Positions 16,302-25,367 of a stretch of 64,000 nt of DNA are shown piece after piece. A model generated the notes under the pieces. The model had not been told where the DNA came from and ran no database searches. It saw only the letters and a program-made list of their open reading frames with translations. Position numbers and translations under genes: made by a program. Each line of letters starts with the position of its first letter. Within the stretch, counting starts at the first letter, position 1. The stretch spans positions 3,843,765-3,907,764 of the forward strand of contig CP070751.1 in the NCBI GenBank assembly GCA_020348445.1, read 5' to 3'. The DNA comes from Thermoplasmata archaeon. Its GTDB lineage: Archaea > Thermoplasmatota > Thermoplasmata > GCA-020350865.

Positions 16302-18929
16302 TCAAATCCCAATAAACATGAATTTCGTGGAGTTTGAAGTGGATATTTGGTATCCTTTCGTCATTTCTAAAACGGTATCAAAAGCACCCTCGGGCATTCT
16401 TATGGAATGCCAGCACCATCTCTGCCCAGTGTAATCAAAATAATTAATCCCAACTGTATCGGGGATGTTATCACAATACCAATCAGCAGTGTGGTTAACA
16501 TCCAATTTCAGCGGTATCCCCATTGTATCGTATCCCTCAGAATATTCCTCAGTCCAGATTCCCACGCTGTATGTGCTCGCACCCTGGGTACCGAGAGCAT
16601 TGAAAGGAACCACCATGTAATACAGCCTCGATCCGGGATTGTTAGCCCCTGCACCGAAATGGGTGGTGGTATTGGTTTCAAAATTAACAGGAGGTTCAAC
16701 CCGATAATAATTGAAATCAATGTCTCCAAAAAAACCATCCCTTGTATAAGAATAATAAATCTCGTAATAATCTCCGGGAGCCATAGTTGGAGGCTCCCAC
16801 CAGGTCAAGTTCACATCCCCGTTAGGCTCAACCCAAACCTCAAGGCTCTTCGCCTCGAACATCGGGTCAAATCCTAAAAAGGTAATATCATCTTCGAAAA
16901 TGATCATAGCACCTGGAAAACCGCAGAAGGTGTACTTGGTTGTGTTCTCGAATTTTATTTCATAAGCTTCACCGAGCTCTACGAGTGTATTATTATCAGG
17001 AAGTCCCCTGCTATGCTGCATCCAATTGTGCGTTGTCGGACTCATCCATTTGATAAAACTGGCGTTCATGTCTTGACAATAAAACTCGGTATCATGTTCA
17101 ACAAAAGGTTCCAAGGGCAAGGAGAATGTGGATACCCCGGGTTGAAAAGTCCTTGTCCAAATCCCTGCCGTGTTGGTTGTGGTGCTTATATCGGACTCAT
17201 CGAAATTAGCGGCGCGGACGGCGTAATAGAAATCATCATCGACTGCTGTCACAATGGGATCTGGATCAATCCAGTTCGTGCTCAATGGATTTGACCAAGT
17301 TATACTGCTGTTAAGTGGTGCGAAAAAATCGAATTCTGTGGCTGAATCAGCCCTATATATCAGATAATGGTCCACCTCAGATGAAGTAGAAGGGTCCCAT
17401 TCCAACTCCACATTCTCACCGTTATTAACGACCTTTGTTCTCAAGTTCTTGGGCGGCAATAGATAAGTTGGTGCCCCAAGCACGATGACCACAACCTTAC
17501 TAACATCCATAAAAGGGTCGGCAAAGCCCCAAAGCAGGCCATCGGTGGCTGAAACACTGTGAGGCGTGAAATATGCTCTATCGCCTATGTTATCGCCATT
17601 AATGTCCTGTGCTACATATTCGGTTACAGTAATCCATCTTGCCCATCCATTAAAATCAGCCAGGTCTCCAAATAATTCAAGATCGTAATAATCTCTTACC
17701 CAAATGTTTGCATAGCTCACAGGATCTCCGTTGAAGTAGATCACATTCACATGCATGAACCATTTAACAGTCAATGTTGAATCCATATCGCCAAAGAAGA
17801 CCTTGTTCTTGTTAAAACTCGTATTGAGTGCGATCGCATGGGAATCATCAGTCAAATTAAAATCATAATAAGTAGGATTTGATAGAGTGCAGTTAATGAA
17901 ATTATTGCCGCTGGACTGAGAGTCCATATACACGTTGTATTTGTTATTGAAGATTGAGTTGTCAATGAATGTGTTATTTATTGCGGCGATAAGTACAATC
18001 CCACTATCATCATTATTGTAAACTTTATTTCCACTGATATAATTCTTTGAGGTACTATAAAACTTATACCAGATGCTTTCGAAATAAATGCCATTATCGT
18101 TGTTGTACACTGTGTTCCCCATGACAACATTGTCATTAGACCGTATAATTCGGATACCTGCCCACGGGGTGATACTACCTAATCCATTATTGTAAACGAT
18201 ATTGTCAATAATAAAATTACTGCCCCCTTGGTCTATATAATTACCGGTCCCTTGCGCAATATGTATACCATCATTTGTATTATTATAAACTATATTGTTA
18301 ATAATGCTATTATTTGAAAAATATTCTTCGTCAACTGAGCTATCTTCTTCAAACTTTATTCCAACTTGATTACTATATACAATGTTTCCTATAATCTTGT
18401 TATTGAAATATGGGTCTCCTGTGAAATAGAAACCATGAAATGAGTTGTCGTGAACTATATTGTTTATAAAAGCATTGTTTGAACATTGGTTAGAATAAAT
18501 GCCAAAACTACCATTTGTAAGGGTAAAGCCAGTTATATTCACCCAATCTACAGATGAAAGCCATACCACTGTCTTACCTATACCATCTATAATTGTGGTA
18601 TTCTTATCTTCTCCAATCAGGTTTATTGTTTTATCTATCAAGAGGGCCTCTGTATAGACGCCGCCGTAAACAAAAACGGTATCCCCGGGGTTTGCTAGGG
18701 CTATGCCTCCACTTATAGAGGTTGAGTCGTTCCCAACACCTGAACCTACATAGATTATGGTACTTGCCCTCACAACTTTAGACTCAAAGGTGATCAATCC
18801 TAAGAATCCTGCGGTGACAATTAGGAACGCGATTCCAACCGAGATTAATCTATATTTCATACCAACCCTTCTTGGTTTTGAACTCCTACTATCACAAACA
18901 TTGGTATTGTTCCTCAAATACTTTTCCAT
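16302..18929 (-). CDS. Secreted NosD-type beta-helix protein with fibronectin-like domains (B)
   Basis: An 875-residue extracellular protein. Signal anchor MKYRLISVGIAFLIVTAGFLG begins at residue 24; the first 55 residues are nearly identical to those of the 751-residue protein at 19815-22070. Residues ~60-345 form a parallel beta-helix (NNIVYNNxxDGIHI-type turns). They are followed by a C-terminal half with two fibronectin-III/Ig-like segments (NGENVELEWDPSTSSEVDHYLIYRA; NGDVNLTWWEPPTMAPGDYYEIYYS) and GWNL-like IPL repeats (TFSLPLEPF, TMGIPLKLD). Start ATG 18929 has AAGGGGAAA before it; residue M24 (18860) with AAGGGTTGGT is the alternative that would begin directly at the signal peptide. 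Likely adhesin or glycan-active surface protein. Confidence 0.83.
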   Translation of the reverse strand: MEKYLRNNTNVCDSRSSKPRRVGMKYRLISVGIAFLIVTAGFLGLITFESKVVRASTIIYVGSGVGNDSTSISGGIALANPGDTVFVYGGVYTEALLIDKTINLIGEDKNTTIIDGIGKTVVWLSSVDWVNITGFTLTNGSFGIYSNQCSNNAFINNIVHDNSFHGFYFTGDPYFNNKIIGNIVYSNQVGIKFEEDSSVDEEYFSNNSIINNIVYNNTNDGIHIAQGTGNYIDQGGSNFIIDNIVYNNGLGSITPWAGIRIIRSNDNVVMGNTVYNNDNGIYFESIWYKFYSTSKNYISGNKVYNNDDSGIVLIAAINNTFIDNSIFNNKYNVYMDSQSSGNNFINCTLSNPTYYDFNLTDDSHAIALNTSFNKNKVFFGDMDSTLTVKWFMHVNVIYFNGDPVSYANIWVRDYYDLELFGDLADFNGWARWITVTEYVAQDINGDNIGDRAYFTPHSVSATDGLLWGFADPFMDVSKVVVIVLGAPTYLLPPKNLRTKVVNNGENVELEWDPSTSSEVDHYLIYRADSATEFDFFAPLNSSITWSNPLSTNWIDPDPIVTAVDDDFYYAVRAANFDESDISTTTNTAGIWTRTFQPGVSTFSLPLEPFVEHDTEFYCQDMNASFIKWMSPTTHNWMQHSRGLPDNNTLVELGEAYEIKFENTTKYTFCGFPGAMIIFEDDITFLGFDPMFEAKSLEVWVEPNGDVNLTWWEPPTMAPGDYYEIYYSYTRDGFFGDIDFNYYRVEPPVNFETNTTTHFGAGANNPGSRLYYMVVPFNALGTQGASTYSVGIWTEEYSEGYDTMGIPLKLDVNHTADWYCDNIPDTVGINYFDYTGQRWCWHSIRMPEGAFDTVLEMTKGYQISTSNSTKFMFIGI

Positions 18930-18955
18930 TTTCCCCTTAAAAAAAAGGGAAAAAA

Positions 18956-18983
18956 GAGAAGATGCTTAGAAGCAAATCTTCTC
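18956..18983 (-). promoter_or_regulatory. Conserved hairpin plus T-run before beta-helix gene B
   Basis: On the minus strand GAGAAGA-TT-TGCTT-CT-AAGCA-TCTTCTC folds into a long hairpin and is followed at once by TTTTTTCCC and a second T-run, then the Shine-Dalgarno of gene B. A homologous hairpin with altered but still pairing bases lies at 22096-22124 before the paralogous gene. It may terminate transcription from the upstream gene or act as an attenuator/leader. Confidence 0.45.
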
Positions 18984-19026
18984 CTAGCAATGACTAGTGA
19001 ATTTCAATGGAATATTTCGTTTGTCT

Positions 19027-19527
19027 CTATGGTTTATCCCAGCCGACTGCATCAATGTCTGGACCGTAGACGTAATCTCCTCCTTCAAAGGCAGTAAGGC
19101 CTGATGTAGCCTCGATATAGATATATCGCCATGAACCATTAAAAGGCTGTGATGGTGTTGTGAAAATTTCATCATCTAAGTCTGAACCATCACCTACATA
19201 TGACATAGTTGCTTTTTCTGTAGTTTCGCCTACCCACACAGAATAATTTTCCTCCATAGAAGAATCGGCGAACACCGTGAATTCCTGGCTGAATGGCATC
19301 TCATTGCCTGATCCTAGATCGAGTAATACCCATCCGAGAACGGGTGGAGGACCATCCTCCCCAAGACTCGCATAGTTATCATCCGGAGCACCATTTATAT
19401 TATCTGTATTACTAGTATTATCTTCATCAATCCATGTGACGTAGACCCATGTTGCAACTGCAGACCCACTAATAATGATCACCATGGCTATTAGTAATGT
19501 TCCTAATATTGCGATGAATCTTCTCAT
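19027..19527 (-). CDS. Small secreted protein with F5/8C-like beta-sandwich (B)
   Basis: A 166-residue secreted paralogue of the 15481-15948 protein. Signal peptide RFIAILGTLLIAMVIIISGSAVA, then DNINGAPDDNYASLGEDG, a LLDLGSGNE strand, EFTVFADSSMEENYSVWVG, SWRYIYIEATSGL and the terminal YGPDIDAVGW. The shared order with its paralogue, and the terminal DAVGW, suggest one carbohydrate-binding-like jelly-roll domain. GGAGGTGATTAAG precedes the ATG. It sits between beta-helix genes C (upstream) and B (downstream) and may be co-transcribed from the TATA box near 19750. Confidence 0.8.
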   Translation of the reverse strand: MRRFIAILGTLLIAMVIIISGSAVATWVYVTWIDEDNTSNTDNINGAPDDNYASLGEDGPPPVLGWVLLDLGSGNEMPFSQEFTVFADSSMEENYSVWVGETTEKATMSYVGDGSDLDDEIFTTPSQPFNGSWRYIYIEATSGLTAFEGGDYVYGPDIDAVGWDKP

Positions 19528-19549
19528 TCTTAATCACCTCCTCCCATTC

Positions 19550-19660
19550 TCAGGGTTTATTGGTATTTGACCCGCGCCCCACCTCGGTGTGACCCATTCT
19601 ACTTATTACACCATAACCTACGATAACAGCTAATATGACCTGAATCATGGTCATTACCAT
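19550..19660 (-). CDS. Possible 36-residue membrane peptide
   Basis: A short frame encoding about 36 residues with one hydrophobic helix (VMTMIQVILAVIVGYGVI) and a polar C-terminus. It has a well-placed GGTGA five bases before its ATG and ends 22 bases before the start of the small secreted protein gene, downstream of the TATA box at 19746-19758. It is below the size at which coding can be judged, and its last codons run through the shared leader element, so it may be a leader peptide or chance. Confidence 0.35.
   Translation of the reverse strand: MVMTMIQVILAVIVGYGVISRMGHTEVGRGSNTNKP
19562..19587 (-). promoter_or_regulatory. Leader element shared by the two small secreted genes (copy 2)
   Basis: Second copy of the 26-base block GGTATTT...CCGCGCCCCACCTCGG (23 of 26 identical to 15971-15996), again just upstream of a small secreted protein start. 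Here it overlaps the end of the 36-residue frame. Confidence 0.45.
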
Positions 19661-19745
19661 CTTTTCACCTTTGGACCTCTTAGGATGGCGCCCTCGCATA
19701 TGAAGAGTTGAACTTTCCCGCAACTCCCTTCCATTTACAAATAGG

Positions 19746-19758
19746 GATATATATAAGG
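19746..19758 (-). promoter_or_regulatory. TATA box for the small secreted protein unit
   Basis: The stretch GATATATATAAGG (plus strand) gives CCTTATATATATC on the minus strand, a strong archaeal TATA box. Initiation about 25 bases downstream would leave a ~60-base leader before the 36-residue frame and ~195 bases before the 166-residue gene. Confidence 0.45.
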
Positions 19759-19814
19759 TTTTCGACTTTGAAATGTAGAAAGGACATAGGTTACAATAAG
19801 AAGAGTAATATCTC

Positions 19815-22070
19815 CTAAATAGGGACATCCCAAACACAATCGGATGTTGCGTGAACATAGTATCCCTTACCAACCTCGAAATAATCAGATGGTCCCATCT
19901 TTTCCCATCTTTGCACCCGAGAATTATAGGTCAAGATAGCATCCACATCGTTAGGGAAATCGATATTGTTCAAGGCCGTGGTTCTGTCCCTATTGCTCAG
20001 TGAGGGATAGCCCACCATGTTCCAGCCTGGGTAAAGGGTGATGGTCTGATTCTCGGTGAATCTTTTCCCATTATAGAAGAATATCGTATCTCCAGGTTGA
20101 GTGATATGAATCCAAAAACCCATGGTCTCGTTTATCTCGAAAAGGTCGTTTCCATAGGGCTTACCAACTTTGTAATGCTTCCAGAGGTCGTTTTTATCAG
20201 TAATATTGTACCATTGGACAGCATCATACAGGCCATCAATGGATTCCAATACTTTTATGAGGTTTTGCTCTTCTTGAATCAAAGGTAGAGAAATAAGGTT
20301 CCAGCCCTGTTTTAAGATCATGAAATTCTTGGTGGGCTCGATAAGCGGGTAATTGTCCCGGGAATCTGAATCGATAATATAGGGATTCTTACCACCACCT
20401 CCAATAGTTCCTTTATCAACTTTGCCGTCGCCTCCCAGTACATCTTGATCCGGCCCATTATAATCATCATACGCGCCCTCGCTTGATTCATCAAAATCGG
20501 ACCAATAATTCCCACCTGAAGGGTAGCCATCATCCCAGAAATTATCATTTCGATTATCATAACTCTGATTTGAGTTGTTTATGATGTTGTTGTGGTAAAT
20601 GTGATTGTTTGGTGAATTCCTAACATAAATACCCCAAGTATTGTTCGAAACAAGGTTATCAAAGATGTAATTTTCACTGTTGGAACTCCAGAGACGGATA
20701 CCATAATCGTTATTCGAGACTTTATTACCGATAATGTTGTTCGAGTTGGCCGAAGTGAGAGTGATGGCGCGAAAAAAATGGAACGAGAATGTGTTGTATT
20801 TGACGGAATTACCAATGGAATAACCGAGCTTGAGGCCAACGTAGGAGTTTGAGAAAACATCATTGTTAATAATTGTATTATAGTTGCATATTTGATTACA
20901 GACGATGCCGTTGTCATTATAAGACATATTATTGTTTGTTAGGGTGTTGTTGCTGGAATGATATAAGAAGAAGCCATTGGCGCCGTTTGAAAAAGCGGTG
21001 TTATTGGTAAGGGTATTGTAATCCGAGAAATAGAGATTGATGCCGTACATGTTGTTTAAAAACGCAGTGTTGTTAGCGATGTAATTATTGTTAGAGAATC
21101 CCAGCTGGATGCCCACTGAGCCATTAGAGACATTCTGGTTCTCTATCTTTACATTGTTGCAGTTAGCAAGGATTACCTGTCCTGCACCTGGAGGAATCGT
21201 GCCGCTATTCTGGTTCTTCCAGTAGAAAACAGGCTTTCCGTTGACTGTGTTCGAAGTGTCAATAGAGTGAGTGTTCCACACATTGGGGTCTGCGCCACTT
21301 ATATGGATTCCACATTGTAGCATCGAGTTGTTGACGAGGGTGTTACCCTCTGAGTATTCGAGATGGATGCCGTAACGATTGTACGAGATATCATTGTTGA
21401 CAATGATATTATAACTGGAGTAAGAGAGCATGATTCCATCGCTGTTGTTCGATAATGTATTGTTGGTAATAATGTTAAAGTTGCAATCGATATCGAGAAG
21501 GATGCCATTCATACTGTTTGAGATTACCTTGTTATCAGTAATGGTGTTATTGTTACAAGATTGAGTGAGGTAGATGCCATTACTATTGTTAATCATATTG
21601 TTCCCAGAAATCGAATTATTATCTGAAATTATTCGTAGTCCTTCCCCATCTGTAAAAAGTCCGATATTGGTGATCGTGAATCCTGAGACATTGACCCAAT
21701 CTACTGTAATCTGAACAACATCCCCACTCCCACCACCATCAATTATTGTATTTTCCCTATCCTCTCCTGTTAAATTTATGGTCTTGTTCACCACCACATG
21801 TTCATAGTATGTGCCGCTGTAGACATAGACCGTATCCCCGTCTTTGCTCGCATTTATCGCATCCTGTATTTTGGGATAATCTGTGGGAACATAGATTGTA
21901 GTACCTGCCCTTACAACATTAGACTCAAAAGTGATGAACCCTAAGAATCCTGTGGTGACAATCAGGAACACGATTCCAATCGAGATTAATCTATATTTCA
22001 TACCAACCCTTCTTGGTATTGAACTCCTACTATCACAAACATTGGTATTGTTCCTCAAATACTTTTCCAT
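19815..22070 (-). CDS. Secreted NosD-type beta-helix protein (C)
   Basis: A 751-residue extracellular protein. The N-terminal 55 residues and even its leader are nearly identical to protein B (MEKYLRNNTNVCDSRSS, then signal anchor LISIGIVFLIVTTGFLGFI). The start of the helix, YPKIQDAINASKDGDTVYVYSGTYYEHVVV, is the classic pectin-lyase-like PbH1 opening. Residues ~90-520 are ~23-residue Asn-rich turns, then NYWSDFDESSEGAYDDYNGPDQD and a C-terminal domain with GWNLISLPL and GWNMVGYPS repeats ending WDVPI, closely matching protein A. Likely N-glycosylated surface/secreted protein; no C-terminal membrane helix. Start ATG 22070 has AAGGAGAAA before it. Confidence 0.85.
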   Translation of the reverse strand: MEKYLRNNTNVCDSRSSIPRRVGMKYRLISIGIVFLIVTTGFLGFITFESNVVRAGTTIYVPTDYPKIQDAINASKDGDTVYVYSGTYYEHVVVNKTINLTGEDRENTIIDGGGSGDVVQITVDWVNVSGFTITNIGLFTDGEGLRIISDNNSISGNNMINNSNGIYLTQSCNNNTITDNKVISNSMNGILLDIDCNFNIITNNTLSNNSDGIMLSYSSYNIIVNNDISYNRYGIHLEYSEGNTLVNNSMLQCGIHISGADPNVWNTHSIDTSNTVNGKPVFYWKNQNSGTIPPGAGQVILANCNNVKIENQNVSNGSVGIQLGFSNNNYIANNTAFLNNMYGINLYFSDYNTLTNNTAFSNGANGFFLYHSSNNTLTNNNMSYNDNGIVCNQICNYNTIINNDVFSNSYVGLKLGYSIGNSVKYNTFSFHFFRAITLTSANSNNIIGNKVSNNDYGIRLWSSNSENYIFDNLVSNNTWGIYVRNSPNNHIYHNNIINNSNQSYDNRNDNFWDDGYPSGGNYWSDFDESSEGAYDDYNGPDQDVLGGDGKVDKGTIGGGGKNPYIIDSDSRDNYPLIEPTKNFMILKQGWNLISLPLIQEEQNLIKVLESIDGLYDAVQWYNITDKNDLWKHYKVGKPYGNDLFEINETMGFWIHITQPGDTIFFYNGKRFTENQTITLYPGWNMVGYPSLSNRDRTTALNNIDFPNDVDAILTYNSRVQRWEKMGPSDYFEVGKGYYVHATSDCVWDVPI

Positions 22071-22095
22071 TTTCTCCTTAAAAAAAGGGAAAAAA

Positions 22096-22124
22096 GGAGA
22101 AGATGCTTTGAAGCATACATCCTC
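22096..22124 (-). promoter_or_regulatory. Conserved hairpin plus T-run before beta-helix gene C
   Basis: Minus strand: GAGGA-TGT-ATGCTT-CA-AAGCAT-C-TTCTC followed by TTTTTTCCC and a T-run. It is homologous to the hairpin at 18956-18983; the inner stems differ in sequence between copies but both pair. The remaining intergenic sequence to 22282 shows no gene. Confidence 0.45.
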
Positions 22125-22282
22125 TTAGCTATGACTTGTTAAAATCCATGGAATATTACCCTGTCTCGGGAAAATATAGCATCGACAACATATTTTTTAA
22201 TACTACTTTATTGGGGCTCGGCAATCCTATCTGAAAGAGGACCTTTTGCCTTTATTGAAAATAAGATGGTCTAGATAATGGA

Positions 22283-22753
22283 TTAAAACTCCTTCCGCAC
22301 CCAGGCACCTTGCCCTTTTCCCTCATCAATGCCGATCTCAATGGCATTCACGTTCTTGGGAACTTCCACTAAAGAGATAAGCCTTTTTAGTATAAAACCC
22401 GCCAGTTCCTCTGCTGAGGCCAGGGCGATATCCATAACCACAACATCGTCTAATGGAAACTGATAGTTTTTCTCCCCTACCTTTACCTTCAAGTCATCCC
22501 CAATATCTATTTCTATATCCTTGCACTCTCCGGGAATCAGGACACGATGGTCCAACTCCTCTGCCAGGCTCCTAAGGGCGTTTTTCAGGGTTATGAAATC
22601 CCATACCATGCCACTTTCGCTTTGCTCCCCAAATACCCGGGCATGAATTGCATAGATATGGCCGTGAAGGCGAGCGCACTTGTCATGACCGGGAATGAAA
22701 TGACAGGCCGAGAATTTAATGCCTGCGTCCCAACCATCGATTACGATATGCAT
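22283..22753 (-). CDS. queD: 6-pyruvoyl-tetrahydropterin synthase family protein (QueD-like)
   Basis: A 156-residue T-fold enzyme. QueD makes 6-carboxy-tetrahydropterin from dihydroneopterin triphosphate, the second step toward 7-deazaguanine (preQ0/archaeosine). Seen: FSACHFIPGHDKCARLHGHIY, which supplies the zinc histidines and the CxxxHGH signature with the active-site cysteine, and SAEELAGFILKRL with a C-terminal IEIGIDEGKGQGAWV carrying the pterin-anchoring glutamate region. TgtA, the archaeosine transglycosylase, lies 8 kb away on the same strand, which fits this role; a pterin-biosynthetic PTPS role cannot be excluded. It is an isolated gene with no clear Shine-Dalgarno. Confidence 0.85.
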   Translation of the reverse strand: MHIVIDGWDAGIKFSACHFIPGHDKCARLHGHIYAIHARVFGEQSESGMVWDFITLKNALRSLAEELDHRVLIPGECKDIEIDIGDDLKVKVGEKNYQFPLDDVVVMDIALASAEELAGFILKRLISLVEVPKNVNAIEIGIDEGKGQGAWVRKEF

Positions 22754-22929
22754 CTATACCAAAGGCTCTACACATTTATTAGGGTATTAAGTTTGCGATA
22801 AGAGAAGATTGTTGCCATTTATTAAACAAATCTTGTAGTTACCATCGAGAACAACGAAAACTATAAGTCTAACTAAATTCAATGAAGGTTAGATAGAGTA
22901 ATGTCTTAAAACAAAAATAGAGGTGAAGT

Positions 22930-23805
22930 ATGGGCTTTCCTAGGCTAAAACTGGCTATTATGTTCCTAGTACTATGGTTCATTCTCGTAGGAATAGCATT
23001 GGCGATAAGTGCAATCTTAGGTTATGGAAGTTACAGCTGGGTGTTTTTGGCTATTATCAGCATATTTGTGATTCTTCTCAATCTAATCACATATTTTTAC
23101 AGCGATAAGATGGTGCTTAAGGCTTACAAAGCAAAGATCGTTACTGAGAGGGAATCACCAAGACTCTATAAAACCGTGCAAAGGGTTGCCAATATGGCGG
23201 AGCTGCCCATGCCTAAGGTGGCCATCGTTCCAACCCAAACACCCAATGCTTTCGCAACTGGCAGGAATCCAAATAACGCCGTGGTTGCAGCCACAGAAGG
23301 CATACTAAAAACACTGGATGATGACGAGCTTGAAGGTGTTATCGCGCATGAGATGGCCCATATAAAGGACAGGGACATTTTGGTGATGACCATCGCAGCA
23401 TCTGTGGCCATGATCATTGCCTTTGCTGCTAGAATTATTCTCTTTCAGATGTTCTTCTCAAGAAACAGGAATGTAAATCCGTTGCTGATCATTGTGGTTG
23501 CCATCACAGCTCCAATTGCCGCTGCTCTAGTACAGTTCGCAATATCAAGAAGCAGGGAGTATAAAGCAGACAAGGTCGGTGCCATGACCATCTATAAACC
23601 ATTGGCACTTGCCAAGGCATTGGATAAACTGGATAAAGGTAACAGAAGAAAGCCCTTTAGAAAGGGTAACCCAGCCACATCCTCACTCTTCATAGTCAAC
23701 CCATTCAGCGGTGGATCATTTGTAAGTCTATTTTCTACGCATCCCCCAATGAAGGAGCGTATAAAACGGCTGGAAGGCATGGCAAGGGAGATGGGCCATT
23801 ACTGA
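22930..23805 (+). CDS. htpX: HtpX-like membrane zinc metalloprotease
   Basis: A 291-residue M48B peptidase that degrades misfolded membrane proteins. Two N-terminal helices (~10-30, ~37-56), a conserved MPKVAIVPTQTPNAFATGRNP segment, the zinc motif HEMAH (140-144), a helix pair (~152-172, ~183-205), and SREYKAD with the third zinc ligand. STHPPMKERIKRL marks the C-terminus. GAGGTG lies seven bases before the ATG. The length and domain order are standard for the family; neighbours on both sides are unrelated and on the opposite strand. Confidence 0.93.
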   Translation: MGFPRLKLAIMFLVLWFILVGIALAISAILGYGSYSWVFLAIISIFVILLNLITYFYSDKMVLKAYKAKIVTERESPRLYKTVQRVANMAELPMPKVAIVPTQTPNAFATGRNPNNAVVAATEGILKTLDDDELEGVIAHEMAHIKDRDILVMTIAASVAMIIAFAARIILFQMFFSRNRNVNPLLIIVVAITAPIAAALVQFAISRSREYKADKVGAMTIYKPLALAKALDKLDKGNRRKPFRKGNPATSSLFIVNPFSGGSFVSLFSTHPPMKERIKRLEGMAREMGHY

Positions 23806-23815
23806 TTTCATTTCC

Positions 23816-24787
23816 TTACTTTCTTTTTCTTGAGCGATAAACAATTATTCCAATGGCCACAAGTACAATAAGAATTCCCAAAGCTGCCAGGTAATTCCCA
23901 CTTTGATCCTCATCCTCAGATTTACTCTCAATATCATCGGTTTTATTGGTTAAATTTTCAGGGATTAAGATGGCCTCCTCTATACCTTTTGGGAAAAAGG
24001 TCAGCATCTCATGATCTGTTCTTAAAACAAAAACATCATCCTCTATCCTGACTCCGAACTTTTCTTCCAAGTAAATCCCTGGTTCTATTGTAAGAGCCAT
24101 ATCACCACTTTCAAACAATATATGATTGCTACTGGGATCTAAAAGAGGATACATATGAATGTAAAGTCCTATTCCATGGCCCAAACCATGAATAAAATTC
24201 TCACCATAACCATAGTCAGAGATGACATCCCTTGCTGCCTTATCTACCTCGCTTCCTATAGCTCCAGCAGAAACAGCTTCAAATGCCGCTTCCTGTGCCT
24301 CCATGGTAATATTGTATATTTCCATCATCTCCTCTGTGGCGTTTCCTATAAAGAAGGTCCTTGTCAGATCTGTGCAGTATCCTCTGTACCTGGCACCCAA
24401 ATCAACTACCACCACCTCACCCAGTAATATCTGATTGGTTTCGTCATCACTGGTATCTCCATGAGGTAAAGCGGACTGTTCTCCCGAGGCTACAATAACT
24501 CCAAATGCCTCGACGTATTCACTTGAGCCGTTTTCTGTCATGGCATCGTTTATAGCTCTGACAACATCCGCCTCGGTAATGTTCTCAAAAAAAGCCCTAA
24601 GCAGCGTGTCCTTTGCTGCCTGCATACCGATGTCCGATATCTCGGCAGATTGTAGCAGGAATTGATTCTTAACGATGTCGAGTTCAGAATCGTAATTACT
24701 ATCGGCACGGGCATAAATCTGAACCATATCCCCTAAAGACAATGTAATTAGTATAAACATAACAATGATCGGGACCATCTTCTTCAT
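23816..24787 (-). CDS. Exported, membrane-anchored M24 metallopeptidase (Xaa-Pro dipeptidase-like)
   Basis: A 323-residue protein with the pita-bread fold of methionine/proline aminopeptidases. Metal ligands are seen in VVVDLGARYRGYCTDLTRTF (two Asp), FIHGLGHGIGLYIH (His), LTIEPGIY (Glu) and VRIEDDVF (Glu). Unlike usual cytoplasmic enzymes it begins with a signal peptide (MVPIIVMFILITLSLGDMVQ) and ends with an acidic linker, one helix (YLAALGILIVLVAIGIIVYR) and SRKRK, so the catalytic domain should face outside. It lacks the N-terminal creatinase domain of longer prolidases. Likely cleaves Xaa-Pro peptides at the cell surface, consistent with peptide fermentation. Confidence 0.87.
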   Translation of the reverse strand: MKKMVPIIVMFILITLSLGDMVQIYARADSNYDSELDIVKNQFLLQSAEISDIGMQAAKDTLLRAFFENITEADVVRAINDAMTENGSSEYVEAFGVIVASGEQSALPHGDTSDDETNQILLGEVVVVDLGARYRGYCTDLTRTFFIGNATEEMMEIYNITMEAQEAAFEAVSAGAIGSEVDKAARDVISDYGYGENFIHGLGHGIGLYIHMYPLLDPSSNHILFESGDMALTIEPGIYLEEKFGVRIEDDVFVLRTDHEMLTFFPKGIEEAILIPENLTNKTDDIESKSEDEDQSGNYLAALGILIVLVAIGIIVYRSRKRK

Positions 24788-24923
24788 ATGATATCAACAG
24801 GGGTTTTCAAAAATATATATTTTTGGTGGATTATAGGCAGGGAATCCAAATCACAATTATTCTCAATGATAACCAATTCACAATAAATATTAAATACCTT
24901 CCCCATTACCCCCTGGGATTTGT

Positions 24924-25310
24924 ATGTCCAAGACAGTAGCAGAGGTTAGAACCTTAAAACCCAACAGATACATGATCATCGATGGAGAGCCTTGCAAGAT
25001 CGTGAACATCACAACATCCAAACCTGGGAAGCATGGAGAAGCCAAAGCCAGGATAGAGGCATTCGGTATTTTCGACGGGCAGAAAAGAAGCATAGTCCAC
25101 CCTGTGAAACACAAGGTTCAAGTTCCCCTCATTGACAAAAGGTCTGCACAGGTTATCGCCGTCATGGGCTCTGAGGTTCAACTCATGGATATGGAGACCT
25201 ATGATACCTTCAATCTTCCCATACCAGAGGAACTGGAAGGTGAGCTGGAGCCAGGAAAGGAAATTCAGTACCTGGAGGCCCTGGGTCGGAGGAAGATAAC
25301 CAGGACTTAG
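24924..25310 (+). CDS. eif5A: Translation factor aIF5A
   Basis: A 128-residue archaeal IF5A, which relieves ribosome stalling (for example on polyproline) when its lysine is modified to hypusine or deoxyhypusine. The modification loop [12 protein letters not shown] places the target lysine at residue 36. An N-terminal SH3-like and a C-terminal OB domain are present, and the length is standard. Agmatinase, which makes putrescine toward the spermidine needed for hypusination, follows 57 bases later on the same strand, a pairing also found in other archaea. Confidence 0.95.
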   Translation: MSKTVAEVRTLKPNRYMIIDGEPCKIVNITTSKPGKHGEAKARIEAFGIFDGQKRSIVHPVKHKVQVPLIDKRSAQVIAVMGSEVQLMDMETYDTFNLPIPEELEGELEPGKEIQYLEALGRRKITRT

Positions 25311-25367
25311 GATCCAATTTGAGTGGCATAATTGAATCCCAAAAAGTGTGAGGAGTACGTGGTTGAA

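Noticed and set aside
19660-19873. Upstream extension of the 36-residue frame to 107 residues
   Set aside because: The extension crosses the TATA box and the end of beta-helix gene C, and the peptide has no coding character.
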